Below, piece by piece: positions 24,879 to 33,653 of a stretch of DNA of 64,000 nt (positions are counted from its first letter, which is position 1; every line of letters begins with the position of its first letter). The stretch is from Actinomycetales bacterium (GTDB lineage Bacteria > Actinomycetota > Actinomycetes > Actinomycetales > Microbacteriaceae): NCBI GenBank assembly GCA_017308515.1, contig JAFKEN010000007.1, positions 230,937 to 294,936 on the forward strand. The letters run 5' to 3'. The position numbers and the translations under genes were made by a program. The notes beneath the pieces were generated by a model that did no database searches, was not told where the DNA came from, and saw only the letters and a program-made list of their open reading frames with translations.

Positions 24879-26411
24879 TCAGCCCTCGTCCGGTTGGCCG
24901 ACGACGGCGAGGAGGGTGTCGACGGTGACCTGCGAACCGGGCACCACGTCGACGACGGCGCCGTCGCGCAGGATCGCGATCTGATCCGACACGCGCACCA
25001 CCTCCTCCAACTCGCCCGAGACGAACACCACCGACATGCCGTTGTCGGCTAGTCCGCTCACGAGGTTCTGCAGCTCGACCTTCGCGCCCACGTCGATGCC
25101 GCGGGTGGGTTCGTCGAGCACGATGACCCGAGGTGCCAGGGCCAGCAGCCGAGCGAGGAGGACCTTCTGCTGATTGCCCCCCGACAGTACACCGACCGGC
25201 AGCTCGGGCCGTCGCGGGCGGATGTCGAGGGCCTCGATCCAGCTCGCCACCAGCTCGTCGCGGCGCGCCTTGCGAAGCGGCCGCCACGCCCCGCGCTGCG
25301 CCTGCAGGGCGAGGGTGATGTTCGCCGCCACCGAGAGCTGGTCGATGATGCCCTCCGAGCGGCGGTTCTCGGAGGAGTAGACGACGCCGAGCCGCGTCGC
25401 GCGGCGCGGGTCGCCCAGCCGCACCTCACGCGCGTCGAGCTCGAGGCGGCCGTGCGCGGGCCGGTCGACGCCCGACAGCAGGCGCGCGAGGGCGGTGCGG
25501 CCGGATCCCAGCAGCCCCGCGAGGCCCAGCACCTCGCCCTCGCCGATCACGACGTCGGTCGGGCGCAGCCGGCGCGACGCGAGCCCCCGCGCGCGCAGCA
25601 CCGCGCGGCGCGGCTCGGCGTCGACCTCGGGACGCGGGCGCTCGACGAGCTGCTCCGCCCCGCGGCCGAGCATCTTCTGCACGAGGTCGATGCGCAGCAG
25701 CTCCTCGGTGCGGAACTCGCCCACGAGGCTGCCGTTGCGCAGCACCGTGATGCGGTCGCAGATCTCGTAGACCTGGTCGAGGAAGTGGGAGATGAACACG
25801 ATCGCGACGCCGCGATCCTTCAACTCGCGGATCACCCGGAACAGCTCCGCGACCTCCTCGAGGTCGAGGCTCGAGGTGGGTTCGTCGAGCACGAGCACCG
25901 ACACCTCGCGTGAGATGGCGCGTGCGATCGCGACGAGCTGCTGCACGGCGACGGAGTGGCTGCCCAGGGCGGACGCGGGATCGATGTCGATGCCGAGTCC
26001 TGCGAGCACAGCGCCGGCCTCGCGCCGCATCCGCGGCCAGTCGATCGCGCCGAAGCGGCGCGGCTCGCGCCCGAGCAGGACGTTCTCGGCGACCGAGAGG
26101 TTCGGCAGCAGGTCGATCTCCTGGTAGACCGCGGCGATGCCGGCACGCTGCGCGTCGCGCGGCCGGGCGAACCGCGCCACCTTGCCGTGGATGCGGATCA
26201 CGCCCTCGTCGAGCGGCCGCGCCCCGGTGAGCGCGCGGATGAGCGTCGACTTGCCGGCCCCGTTCTCGCCCATGAGCGAGTGCACCTCGCCGGCGTGCAC
26301 CCGGAAGTCGACGTGGTCGAGGGCGAGGGTTCCGGCGAAGCGCACCGTCGCACCGGTGATCTCGACCACGGGGGCCTCGGTCACCGGGTCGACGGCGTCG
26401 TCGCTCGTCAT
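24879..26411 (-). CDS. Sugar ABC transporter ATPase, second copy in operon (MglA/YtfR type)
   Basis: About 510 residues, two fused nucleotide-binding domains. NBD1 has GENGAGKSTLIRALTG and the degenerate signature GSHSVAVQQLVAIARA; NBD2 has a degenerate first loop (LLGSGRTAL), LSGGNQQKVLLARLL and VLDEPTRGIDVGAK. It pairs with the two permeases upstream. Start taken at the second in-frame ATG (26411), with AGGATGGAG just upstream; 26420 is possible. A separate YtfR-like ATPase is encoded earlier in the same operon, so the transporter has two candidate motors. Confidence 0.92.
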   Translation of the reverse strand: MTSDDAVDPVTEAPVVEITGATVRFAGTLALDHVDFRVHAGEVHSLMGENGAGKSTLIRALTGARPLDEGVIRIHGKVARFARPRDAQRAGIAAVYQEIDLLPNLSVAENVLLGREPRRFGAIDWPRMRREAGAVLAGLGIDIDPASALGSHSVAVQQLVAIARAISREVSVLVLDEPTSSLDLEEVAELFRVIRELKDRGVAIVFISHFLDQVYEICDRITVLRNGSLVGEFRTEELLRIDLVQKMLGRGAEQLVERPRPEVDAEPRRAVLRARGLASRRLRPTDVVIGEGEVLGLAGLLGSGRTALARLLSGVDRPAHGRLELDAREVRLGDPRRATRLGVVYSSENRRSEGIIDQLSVAANITLALQAQRGAWRPLRKARRDELVASWIEALDIRPRRPELPVGVLSGGNQQKVLLARLLALAPRVIVLDEPTRGIDVGAKVELQNLVSGLADNGMSVVFVSGELEEVVRVSDQIAILRDGAVVDVVPGSQVTVDTLLAVVGQPDEG

Positions 26412-26445
26412 GCGCTCCATCCTGCCGTGCGCGCCGGCCCGGCGG

Positions 26446-27462
26446 TCAGCTCCGCGAGGATCGCGCGACGATCACCCGCTGCACGACCACGAACACGAGC
26501 AGCAGCGCGCCGATCGTGATGCGGGTCCACGACTGCTCGGCGCCGAGGAAGGAGATGAGCACCTTGATGGTGCCGTAGACGAAGACGCCGATCATCGATC
26601 CGAGCACGTAGCCGGTGCCGCCCGTGAGGAGGGTGCCGCCAATCACGACCGCCGCGATCGTGTCGAGCTCGGTGCCGATGCCGTTGAGCGGGTAGCCGGC
26701 GCCCGAGTACGCGGTGAACAGCACGCCCGCGATGCCGGCGCAGGTGCCGCTGATCACGTAGGCGAGCACCTTGGTGCGCGCTGTCGCGAGCCCCATCAGC
26801 CGGGCCGACTGCTCGCTGCCCCCGACGGCGTAGACGGTGCGGCCGAAGCGGGTGAAGTGCAGCACGAGCGCCGCGATCACGACCGTCGCGATCGCGATGA
26901 TGCCGGTGGGCGTGAGATACCAGCCGCCGCCCGCGAGGCGGGTCGACTGCAGGGCGAGCACGAAGGGGTCCTCGAGCTTGATGGAGGAGAGGCTGACGAC
27001 GAACGCGAGCCCGCGCGCCGCGAACATCGCCGCGAGCGAGGCGATGAACGGCTGCACCTCGAACACCTGCACGAGCACGCCCGTCGCGAGGCCCATGAGC
27101 GCGCCGAGCACGATGACGAGCGGGATGACGACCCCGGTCGGGGCGCCCTCGCTCAGCATCCGCGCGCACAGGATGCCCGTGAACGCCATCACCGAGCCGA
27201 CCGAGAGGTCGATGCCCCCGGTCAGGATCACGAAGGTCATGCCGACCGCGAGCACGATGAGGTACGCATTGTCGAGCAGCAGCGAGGAGAGCACCCTCGG
27301 CGTGAGGAAGTTGCCGAAGTAGGCCTGCCCGACCGCGAACATCACGACGAGGATGCCGACGGCGGCCGAGACGGGGATCCACGAGGCGCGGCGCGCGCGG
27401 AACCGGTCGGCGCGCTCGCGCAGGCTCGGGCGGGCGCCCAGGGCGACGGGGGTGTCGGTCAT
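26446..27462 (-). CDS. Sugar ABC transporter permease (YjfF-like)
   Basis: 338-residue BPD_transp_2-type permease with about ten hydrophobic segments. The conserved family stretch VLAVGMTFVILTGGIDLSVGSVMA lies near residues 65-90, and VVIGGTLLTGGTGYVLGS near 270. The ATG overlaps the previous permease's stop (ATGA), with GGAGG 7 nt upstream, so the two permeases are co-translated and likely form a heterodimer, as YtfT-YjfF do for galactofuranose in E. coli. Confidence 0.9.
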   Translation of the reverse strand: MTDTPVALGARPSLRERADRFRARRASWIPVSAAVGILVVMFAVGQAYFGNFLTPRVLSSLLLDNAYLIVLAVGMTFVILTGGIDLSVGSVMAFTGILCARMLSEGAPTGVVIPLVIVLGALMGLATGVLVQVFEVQPFIASLAAMFAARGLAFVVSLSSIKLEDPFVLALQSTRLAGGGWYLTPTGIIAIATVVIAALVLHFTRFGRTVYAVGGSEQSARLMGLATARTKVLAYVISGTCAGIAGVLFTAYSGAGYPLNGIGTELDTIAAVVIGGTLLTGGTGYVLGSMIGVFVYGTIKVLISFLGAEQSWTRITIGALLLVFVVVQRVIVARSSRS

Positions 27463-28502
27463 GACGCGGCCTCCGGGTCGATGCGGGCGCCGCCGGCGGG
27501 GGTGCGGCGGCGGGTGAGCCGGGCGAGCGCCGAGCGGGTGCGCGGCGACTGCACGAGCACCACGATCACGACGACCGCCGCGAGGAACACCGGGCTCACC
27601 GCGGGCGGCACGCCGAGGAAGGTGATGGTCGACTTGAGGGTCTGGATGGTGAACACGCCCACGACGGTGCCGGCGAGGCTGAACTTGCCGCCCGCGAGGG
27701 AGGTGCCGCCCAGCACGACCGCGAGGATCGCGTCGAGTTCGATGTAGAGGCCGGCGGCGTTCGCGTCGGCGGCCATGATGTTCGAGCTGTAGAGGATCCC
27801 CGCGATGCCCGCGAGCAGCCCGCTGGCGATGTAGGCGCCCCACACGATGCCGCGCGAGCGCACGCCGGCCAGCCGGCTCGCCTCCGGGTTGATGCCCACC
27901 GCCTCGGTGAGCATCCCCAGGGCGGTGCGGCGCTCGATGAGCGCGACCACGACGATCGCGGCGATCGAGACGAGGAACGCGAACGGCAGCCCGAGCACGT
28001 AGCCCTGCGAGATGAACTGGTACGGCTCGGAGTTGATCGTCGTGATGAACCCGCCGGTGATGAGCAGCGCGATGCCGCGCCCGGCGAGCATGAGCACGAG
28101 CGTCGCGATGATCGGCTGGATGCCGAGCACCGCCACCAGCAGGCCGTTCCACGCGCCGAGCACGAGGCTCACGAGCGCGGCGACCGCGATCGCGACGAGT
28201 ACCACCCCGAGGTTGTCGGGGGTGGGGGAGGCCTCGATCACGGTCAGCGCGACCGCGCCCGAGACCGCCATGATGGCGCCGACCGAGAGGTCGATGCCGC
28301 GGGTCGCGATGACGACGGTCATGCCGAGCGCGACGAGCATGAGCGGGGCGCTGTTGCGCAGGATGTCGATGAGCGATCCGTAGAGCTCGCCGTCCTGCAG
28401 GGTGATCGACAGGAAGGTCGGGCGCGAGATCGTGTTCACCACGATCAGGGTCACGAGGGCGGCGACCGCCCAGACCAGGCGGTGGCGCAGCAGCTTCATC
28501 AC
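27459..28502 (-). CDS. Sugar ABC transporter permease (YtfT-like)
   Basis: 347-residue BPD_transp_2-type permease with about ten hydrophobic segments. Family stretches include LVALGMTVVIATRGIDLSVGAIMAVSG near 57-83 and AVVLGGTSLAGGKFSLAGT near 270. The start is a GTGATG pair: the GTG at 28502 has AGGAG 6 nt upstream and the ATG is one codon on. It overlaps the ATPase stop (GTGA). First of two overlapping permeases. Confidence 0.9.
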   Translation of the reverse strand: MMKLLRHRLVWAVAALVTLIVVNTISRPTFLSITLQDGELYGSLIDILRNSAPLMLVALGMTVVIATRGIDLSVGAIMAVSGAVALTVIEASPTPDNLGVVLVAIAVAALVSLVLGAWNGLLVAVLGIQPIIATLVLMLAGRGIALLITGGFITTINSEPYQFISQGYVLGLPFAFLVSIAAIVVVALIERRTALGMLTEAVGINPEASRLAGVRSRGIVWGAYIASGLLAGIAGILYSSNIMAADANAAGLYIELDAILAVVLGGTSLAGGKFSLAGTVVGVFTIQTLKSTITFLGVPPAVSPVFLAAVVVIVVLVQSPRTRSALARLTRRRTPAGGARIDPEAAS

Positions 28503-30097
28503 GTGCGGCTCCTCGGGGCCGAGGTGGCGGGCTCCGGCGACGGTGCCGGATCCTCCTGGGCGATCATCTCGACGACGGCGTCGAGCCCGACCTCGCGGGC
28601 GTCCAGTTCGCCGATCTTACGGTGGTCGCGCATCACGGCGATGCGCTGGGCGAGGCGCAGCACCTCGTCGAGCTCGGAGGAGATGAACACCACGGCGAGG
28701 CCGGCGCGGGCGAGCTCGGCGACCTTGCGCTGGATGTCGGCCTTCGCGCCGACGTCGATGCCGCGGGTCGGCTCGTCGAGGATCAGCAGCTCAGGCGCCG
28801 TCGCGAGCCAGCGCGCGAGCAGCACCTTCTGCTGGTTGCCGCCGGAGAGGTTGCGCACCAGGGCGTTCGGGTCGGCCGGGCGGATGCCGAGCTCGGCGAT
28901 CGAGCGCGCGACCAGCTCGTCGCGCTCGGCGGCCGCGATCGGGCGCATCCAGCCGCGCCGCGCCTGCACCCCGAGCACGATGTTCTCGGCGACCGAGAGG
29001 TCGGGAACGACGCCCTCCGCGCGGCGGTCCTCGGAGGAGAACACGATCCGCTGCGCGATGGCGTGCCGGGGCGTGCCGAGCCGCACGGGCGTGCCGCGCT
29101 TCTCGAGGTGTCCGCGGTCGGGATGATCGGCGCCGGCGAGCAGCCGCGCGAGCTCGGTGCGGCCTGAGCCCAGCAGCCCCGCGAGGCCGACGATCTCGCC
29201 GTCGAAGACGTCGACGTCGACCGCCTCGAGCGCGCCGCGGCGGGCGAGCCCGCGGGCCCGGATCACCGGCGCGCCGCTGCGGTCGATGACGCGCGCCGAG
29301 GAGTCGGAGAGCGCCTCGAGCTCGTCGAGGTCGCGGCCGATCATGCGCGCGACGAGCTCGGGTCGGGGCAGTTCGTCGACCGGGTAGTCGCCGACGAGCG
29401 CGCCGTTGCGCAGCACCGTGATGCGGTCGGAGATCTCGTAGACCTGGTCGAGGAAGTGGGTGACGAACAGCACCGCGACGCCGCGGTCGCGCAGTTCGCG
29501 CACGACCGCGAAGAGGCGCTCGACCTCGGAGCGGTCGAGGCTCGAGGTGGGCTCGTCGAGCACGAGCACGCTCGCCTCCTGCATGATGGCGCGGCTGATC
29601 GCGACGAGCTGCTGCACGGCGATCGAGTGGCCCGACAGGCGCGAGCGGGTGTCGATCTCGACGCCGAGGCCGCGCAGGTGCTCGCCGGCCCGGCGGTGCA
29701 GCTCGCGCCAGTCGATGGCGCCGCGGCGGCGGGGTTCGCCGCCGAGCATGAGGTTCTCGCCCACCGAGAGGTTCGCGCAGAGGTTGACCTCCTGGTAGAC
29801 GGTCGCGATGCCCGCCTCCTGCGCGTCGGAGGTGCCGCGCAGCTCGCGCACCCGCCCGTCGACGGTGATGGTGCCGGCGTCGATGCGCTGCTCGCCGGTG
29901 AGGGCTTTGATGAGGGTCGACTTCCCGGCCCCGTTCTCGCCCATGAGCGCGTGCACCTCGCCGGCGTGGAGGGTGAGGTCGACGCCGTCGAGGGCGAGGA
30001 CGCCGGGGAAGCGCACCGTGATGTCGCGCATCGCGACGGCGACGGCGCCGCGGTCGGTGGGGGAGGAAGGGACGTCGGTGTCCATGGGGAGTGTCAC
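28499..30097 (-). CDS. Sugar ABC transporter ATPase, first copy in operon (YtfR-like)
   Basis: 532 residues, two fused ABC domains. NBD1: GENGAGKSTLIKALTG near 55, signature region SGHSIAVQQLVAISRA, LVLDEPTSSLD. NBD2: GLLGSGRTELARLL near 300, LSGGNQQKVLLARWL near 420 and ILDEPTRGIDVGAK. It follows the binding-protein gene after a 67-bp gap that holds a strong hairpin, and overlaps the YtfT-like permease. It is the natural motor for this transporter; the paralogue downstream is extra. Confidence 0.93.
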   Translation of the reverse strand: MTLPMDTDVPSSPTDRGAVAVAMRDITVRFPGVLALDGVDLTLHAGEVHALMGENGAGKSTLIKALTGEQRIDAGTITVDGRVRELRGTSDAQEAGIATVYQEVNLCANLSVGENLMLGGEPRRRGAIDWRELHRRAGEHLRGLGVEIDTRSRLSGHSIAVQQLVAISRAIMQEASVLVLDEPTSSLDRSEVERLFAVVRELRDRGVAVLFVTHFLDQVYEISDRITVLRNGALVGDYPVDELPRPELVARMIGRDLDELEALSDSSARVIDRSGAPVIRARGLARRGALEAVDVDVFDGEIVGLAGLLGSGRTELARLLAGADHPDRGHLEKRGTPVRLGTPRHAIAQRIVFSSEDRRAEGVVPDLSVAENIVLGVQARRGWMRPIAAAERDELVARSIAELGIRPADPNALVRNLSGGNQQKVLLARWLATAPELLILDEPTRGIDVGAKADIQRKVAELARAGLAVVFISSELDEVLRLAQRIAVMRDHRKIGELDAREVGLDAVVEMIAQEDPAPSPEPATSAPRSRT

Positions 30098-30115
30098 GGG
30101 GATCCTTCGAGGGGT

Positions 30116-30151
30116 GCCCCGCGGGAGCCGGTCGATCGGCTCCCGCGGGGC
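30116..30151 (-). terminator. Strong hairpin between binding-protein and ATPase genes
   Basis: A perfect 15-bp GC-rich stem (GCCCCGCGGGAGCCG paired with its complement) with a 6-nt loop (30131-30136). There is no U tract. In transporter operons such hairpins commonly protect the upstream binding-protein mRNA or attenuate read-through, so that the binding protein is made in excess. That role is inferred here. Confidence 0.7.
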
Positions 30152-30164
30152 GTTGGGCGTCGGC

Positions 30165-31127
30165 TCAGTACGGACGCGTCGGCAGCAGCTCGATCGCGTC
30201 GGCCTGGTCGAACTCGCCGTCGTCGACGATGTACGCCTTCTCGAGCGTGTCGCCGGCGAGCACCTTCTTCACGAGCTCGGCGACCTGGTCGCCCAGCAGC
30301 GGGTTGCACTCGACGATGTGGTTGATCTCCCCGTCGGCGAGGGCCTGCATGCCGTCGTGCACCGCGTCGATCGAGACGATCTTGATGTCGACGCCGGGCT
30401 GGAGGCCCGCCGCCTTGATCGCCTCGATGGCGCCGAGCGCCATGTCGTCGTTGTGCGCGTAGAGCAGGTCGATGTCGGAGCCGTACTTCTGCAGGAAGCC
30501 CTCCATCACCGTCTTGCCGTCGGCTCGCGTGAAGTTGCCGGTCTGGGAGTCGAGCGTCACGATGCCCGAGCCCTCGATCGCCTTGGCGAAGCCCTCGGCA
30601 CGGTCGTTCGCGGGCGCCGACCCGGTCGTGCCCTCGAGCACGACCATGTTGGTCGGGGTGTCGCCGAACTCCTTCGCCGCCCACTCGCCGGCGCGCTCAC
30701 CCTCCCGGGTGAAGTCGAGACCGACCCAGCTGGCGTAGAGGTCGTCGCTCGAGGTGAGCGTGCGGTCCTCGAGGACGACGGGGATGCCGGCGTCCTTCGC
30801 CTCCTGCAGCACGTCGTCCCAGCCGTCCTCCACGATCGGCGCGATGACGATCGCGTCGACGCCCTGGTTGATGAAGCTGCGCACCGCGGCGATCTGCGCC
30901 TCGGGCTTGTTGTCGGCGGCGTTGAACACCAGGTTGAAGCCGTTCTCCTCGGAGAAGGCCGCCTTCATCGACTCGGTGTTCGCCGAGCGCCACCCGCTCT
31001 CCGAGCCGGTCTGCGCGAAGCCGACGGTGATGAGCCCGTCGTCCGAGCCGCCACCCCCCGCCGCGCAGCCCGACAGTCCGGCGAGCGCCGCCGCGGCGAC
31101 CGCGACGGTGGCCAGGATCTTCTTCAT
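30165..31127 (-). CDS. Sugar-binding lipoprotein of ABC transporter (YtfQ-like)
   Basis: 320-residue extracytoplasmic binding protein with a lipoprotein signal (MKKILATVAVAAAALAGLSGC, lipobox LSGC at about residue 21). The mature protein is a type I periplasmic-binding fold: VGFAQTGSESGWRSANTESM, VDAIVIAPIVEDGWDDVL, LYAHNDDMALGAIEAI. This pattern, with Trp and Arg in the first ligand loop, is closest to the galactofuranose binder YtfQ. First gene of the operon; the start is fixed by AGGAGG 6 nt upstream. Confidence 0.9.
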   Translation of the reverse strand: MKKILATVAVAAAALAGLSGCAAGGGGSDDGLITVGFAQTGSESGWRSANTESMKAAFSEENGFNLVFNAADNKPEAQIAAVRSFINQGVDAIVIAPIVEDGWDDVLQEAKDAGIPVVLEDRTLTSSDDLYASWVGLDFTREGERAGEWAAKEFGDTPTNMVVLEGTTGSAPANDRAEGFAKAIEGSGIVTLDSQTGNFTRADGKTVMEGFLQKYGSDIDLLYAHNDDMALGAIEAIKAAGLQPGVDIKIVSIDAVHDGMQALADGEINHIVECNPLLGDQVAELVKKVLAGDTLEKAYIVDDGEFDQADAIELLPTRPY

Positions 31128-31542
31128 CCAAAACCTCCTTGTTTCGGGTCCGGTCGGTCGAAGCCTCCGGACGGCGCTCCCCGTGAGCGCCGGTGGCCCA
31201 GATGTTAGCCTTCACATTTCGCGCAGCGCGACGCGGAGCGTGTCACGATTCGGTAACGGCGGTGACGGTCGCCGCGAGAAGCGCGGGCCGCCAGGTCTCA
31301 AAAAGCAAGCTCTGACCAGGGATTGTGTGAAGTCTCGCGAGGTACGGCGGCGCAGCGCAGCGGTGACCATCCCGTGACCTCGGCGCGCGGCACCGCCATT
31401 GCGCGCAGCTCCGTGATGTGAGGCGATGTGAGCGCTGCGACGCACCGGCGTCCGAGCGGCGGTTCCGAACGGGGAGCGCTCTCACGCACGCGGCGGCGTC
31501 GACGCCGGTGCGCACGTGCGCCCGGCGGCTCGTCGCGACGGA
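31128..31542. other. Regulatory gap upstream of the sugar ABC operon
   Basis: No gene is supported here. The part next to the binding-protein gene carries its Shine-Dalgarno (about 31134-31139) and a LacI-type palindrome (31203-31216). The rest has scattered short inverted repeats but no clear RNA or coding signal. Confidence 0.5.
31203..31216. promoter_or_regulatory. Candidate LacI-family operator
   Basis: TGTTAGCCTTCACA fits the general LacI-family operator form TGTnAnCGnTnACA with one mismatch at the centre. It lies 76 bp before the binding-protein ATG, in the only large gap of an operon that ends with a LacI-type regulator gene. Supported by form and position only. Confidence 0.45.
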
Positions 31543-31920
31543 TCAGCGGGTGAGTGCGAGCGGCGTGACGAGGATGACGAGCCCGGCGAAGGCGATCCCC
31601 GCGACGTTCATGGCGATGCCCACGCGGCAGCAGAACACCTTCTGCTTGTAGGCCTCCTCGAGCGGGAAGCCGAGCACCGGGCAGGCGGCCCAGATGAGCA
31701 GGGCGAGACCGATGCCGGCGGAGGCGGCGCCGAGCCACCACAGCAGCGCGGCGAACGGCTGCAGCGCGGCCGGGCTCCACCCGGCGGAGACGAGGGGCGC
31801 GAGACCGAGGATCGGAGCCACCACTCCCGCGGCCACCCAGATCGTGCTCGAACTCATGATCCGTCGGGTCTCCGACTCGATCGAGTCGACGGGTTCGAGG
31901 GTCTGCGCGCGGTCGGTCAT
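31543..31920 (-). CDS. Small membrane protein of unknown function
   Basis: 125 residues. A charged N-terminus (MTDRAQTLEPVD) is followed by about three hydrophobic segments; the loop between the last two is EEAYKQKVFCCRVG. The ATG at 31920 is the first reasonable start; longer frames upstream have Arg/Pro-rich shadow composition. No family recognised. It sits alone between the ABC operon and the pilin genes. Confidence 0.6.
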   Translation of the reverse strand: MTDRAQTLEPVDSIESETRRIMSSSTIWVAAGVVAPILGLAPLVSAGWSPAALQPFAALLWWLGAASAGIGLALLIWAACPVLGFPLEEAYKQKVFCCRVGIAMNVAGIAFAGLVILVTPLALTR

Positions 31921-32073
31921 TGCATCCACTGCAACATTCTGCAACTGCGGGGCGCCTCCTCGCCGGTTCTCAGCTTGCTGCCAGGTGCGGGGGCGTGGTC
32001 GACCTGCCGCGCCCGGGGTCGGCGCTGTGGACGCGGCGCCCGTGGCGCTCCGCGCCATGGCATGATCCCGAGC

Positions 32074-32250
32074 ATGTCTCGTCGACTCCGAACCCTCGCC
32101 ACCCGGTGGGCCGACGACCGCGGCGACGTGCCCGGCTGGGTGCTCATCACGCTCATGACCGCCGGTCTCGTCGTCGTCATCTGGGCGCTCGCGGGCCCCG
32201 CGCTGAGCGGCATCTTCGAGGATGCGATCTCCAAGGTCTCCGGGCTCTGA
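32074..32250 (+). CDS. Flp-type pilin-like small protein
   Basis: 58 residues: a basic start (MSRRLRTLATRWADDRGDV) then one hydrophobic helix (PGWVLITLMTAGLVVVIWAL) and a short polar tail, the layout of type IVb (Flp) prepilins and related Tad pilus subunits. It directly precedes tadE, 13 bp away. The Glu found at position +5 of many mature pilins is not obvious, so it may be a minor or atypical pilin. ATG at 32062 in the same frame is an alternative start. Confidence 0.6.
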   Translation: MSRRLRTLATRWADDRGDVPGWVLITLMTAGLVVVIWALAGPALSGIFEDAISKVSGL

Positions 32251-32263
32251 CCCGCCCGCGCGC

Positions 32264-32683
32264 ATGAACCGGCGGTCGCGCGCGTGGCGCTGGCGTCGCG
32301 CGGCGCTGCGCTCCGAGCGCGGATCGGCGCCCGCCGAGTTCGCGATGGTCGCGGGGCTGCTGACCGTGCTCACGCTCGTGGTGATCCAGCTCGGGCTGGC
32401 GCTGCACGTGCGCAACACCGTGCTCGACGCCGCCGCCGAGGGGGCCCGCTACGGCGCGCTCGCCGACAACGGGCCGGCCGACGCCGTCGCGCGCACGCGC
32501 GAGCTCATCGCGGCGGCCGTCGGCCCGCAGTACGGGGAGGACGTGAGCGTCGCCGCCGGCTCGTGGCAGGGCGTCCCCGCGCTCACCGTCACGGTGCGCA
32601 CGACCCTTCCGCTCATCGGACTGCTCGGCGTCGACCGGGCGATGGAGGTCTCCGGCCATGCGGCGATCGAGACGCTGGGCTGA
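32264..32683 (+). CDS. tadE: TadE-like pseudopilin
   Basis: 139 residues. A basic leader (MNRRSRAWRWRRAALRSERGSAPAEF) runs into one hydrophobic segment; the GSAPAEFAMV junction is the TadE-family hallmark (Glu five residues into the segment), cut by the prepilin peptidase. The rest is an extracytoplasmic domain with the AAEGARYGA signature. It overlaps the next gene by 26 bp. Confidence 0.85.
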   Translation: MNRRSRAWRWRRAALRSERGSAPAEFAMVAGLLTVLTLVVIQLGLALHVRNTVLDAAAEGARYGALADNGPADAVARTRELIAAAVGPQYGEDVSVAAGSWQGVPALTVTVRTTLPLIGLLGVDRAMEVSGHAAIETLG

Positions 32684-33137
32684 GCGCCTCGCCCGGCGGC
32701 TTCTCGCCGACGACGGCGGCTCCGCGACGCTCGAGTTCCTCACCGTCGGGCTGCTGCTGCTCGTGCCGACCGTCTACCTCGTGCTGGCCCTCGCCGCCGT
32801 GCAGGCGGGCGCGTTCGGGGTCGAGGGGGCCGCGCGCCAGGCCGCGCGGGTCTACGTGCAGGCGGGCGATGTCGGGGCGGCGAACGCCGCCGCCGAGCGC
32901 GCCGTCGCGGTGACACTCGCGGACTACGGGCTCGACGCCGGGGGCGCGGAGGTCTCCGTGTCGTGCCGCCCCGACCCCGGCGACTGCCTGCGCCGGCACG
33001 GCTTCGTCACCGTGCGGGTCAGCGCGCGGGTGAGCCTGCCGCTCGCGCCGCCGGTGCTGTCGCTGCAGCTGCCGGTCGCGATCCCGCTGAGCTCGGTCGC
33101 GACGGAGCAGGTGTCGCGGTTCGCGGGGTCGCGGTGA
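32658..33137 (+). CDS. tadF: TadE/TadF-like pseudopilin
   Basis: 159 residues with the same plan as TadE: basic leader, DGGSATLEFLTVGLLLL prepilin-like junction, one membrane helix, then GAARQAARVYVQAGD and an extracytoplasmic domain with two Cys (SCRPDPGDC) that could form a disulfide. Overlaps tadE by 26 bp and the next gene by 4 bp. Calling it TadF rests on gene order. Confidence 0.75.
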   Translation: MRRSRRWAERLARRLLADDGGSATLEFLTVGLLLLVPTVYLVLALAAVQAGAFGVEGAARQAARVYVQAGDVGAANAAAERAVAVTLADYGLDAGGAEVSVSCRPDPGDCLRRHGFVTVRVSARVSLPLAPPVLSLQLPVAIPLSSVATEQVSRFAGSR

Positions 33138-33613
33138 GCGCGCGCCGGCGGCGACCCGCGTCGATGCTGCGGCGGATGCGCGCCGCGCTCGCCCGCGACG
33201 ACGGCTCGACCCTGCCCCTCGTGCTCGGCTTCGGGGCGCTCGCCCTCGTGCTCGTGCTCGTCGTCGCGGCCGCGAGCTCGCTCTACCTCGAGCGCAAGCG
33301 GCTGTTCACCCTCGCCGACGGGGCGGCGCTCGTGGGCGCCGAGTCGTTCGGGCTCGACGACGTCGAGAACGTCGACGGACGGCTGATCCCGCGGCTCGAC
33401 CCCGCCGAGGTGGATGCCGCGGTCGCCGCCTACGTCGCCGGCCAGCCCGTCGGCGAGCACCGCGCGCTCGCGGTCGACGTCGCCACGACGCCCGACGGTC
33501 GCAGCGCGCGGGTCACGGTCTCGGCGGACTGGTCGCCGCCCGCGCTCGAGGGGTTCCTGCCGGCCGTGCTGCGGGTCGATGCGACCGCCACCGCGCGGGC
33601 CGTCTTCCGTTGA
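33134..33613 (+). CDS. TadG-like pilus-assembly protein (N-terminal type)
   Basis: 159 residues. Leader with RDDGSTLPLVLGFGALAL, one hydrophobic helix, then LYLERKRLFTLADGAALVGAES, the pattern of the N-terminal region of TadG and helicase/secretion-neighbourhood TadE-like proteins. It lacks the long von Willebrand domain of full TadG. GTG start overlaps the previous stop (GTGA). Last gene of the pilin half of the Tad locus. Confidence 0.75.
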   Translation: MSARRRRPASMLRRMRAALARDDGSTLPLVLGFGALALVLVLVVAAASSLYLERKRLFTLADGAALVGAESFGLDDVENVDGRLIPRLDPAEVDAAVAAYVAGQPVGEHRALAVDVATTPDGRSARVTVSADWSPPALEGFLPAVLRVDATATARAVFR

Positions 33614-33653
33614 CGCGACGTCGACGGCGAGCCGGGCCCGCGCTCGCGCGGCC

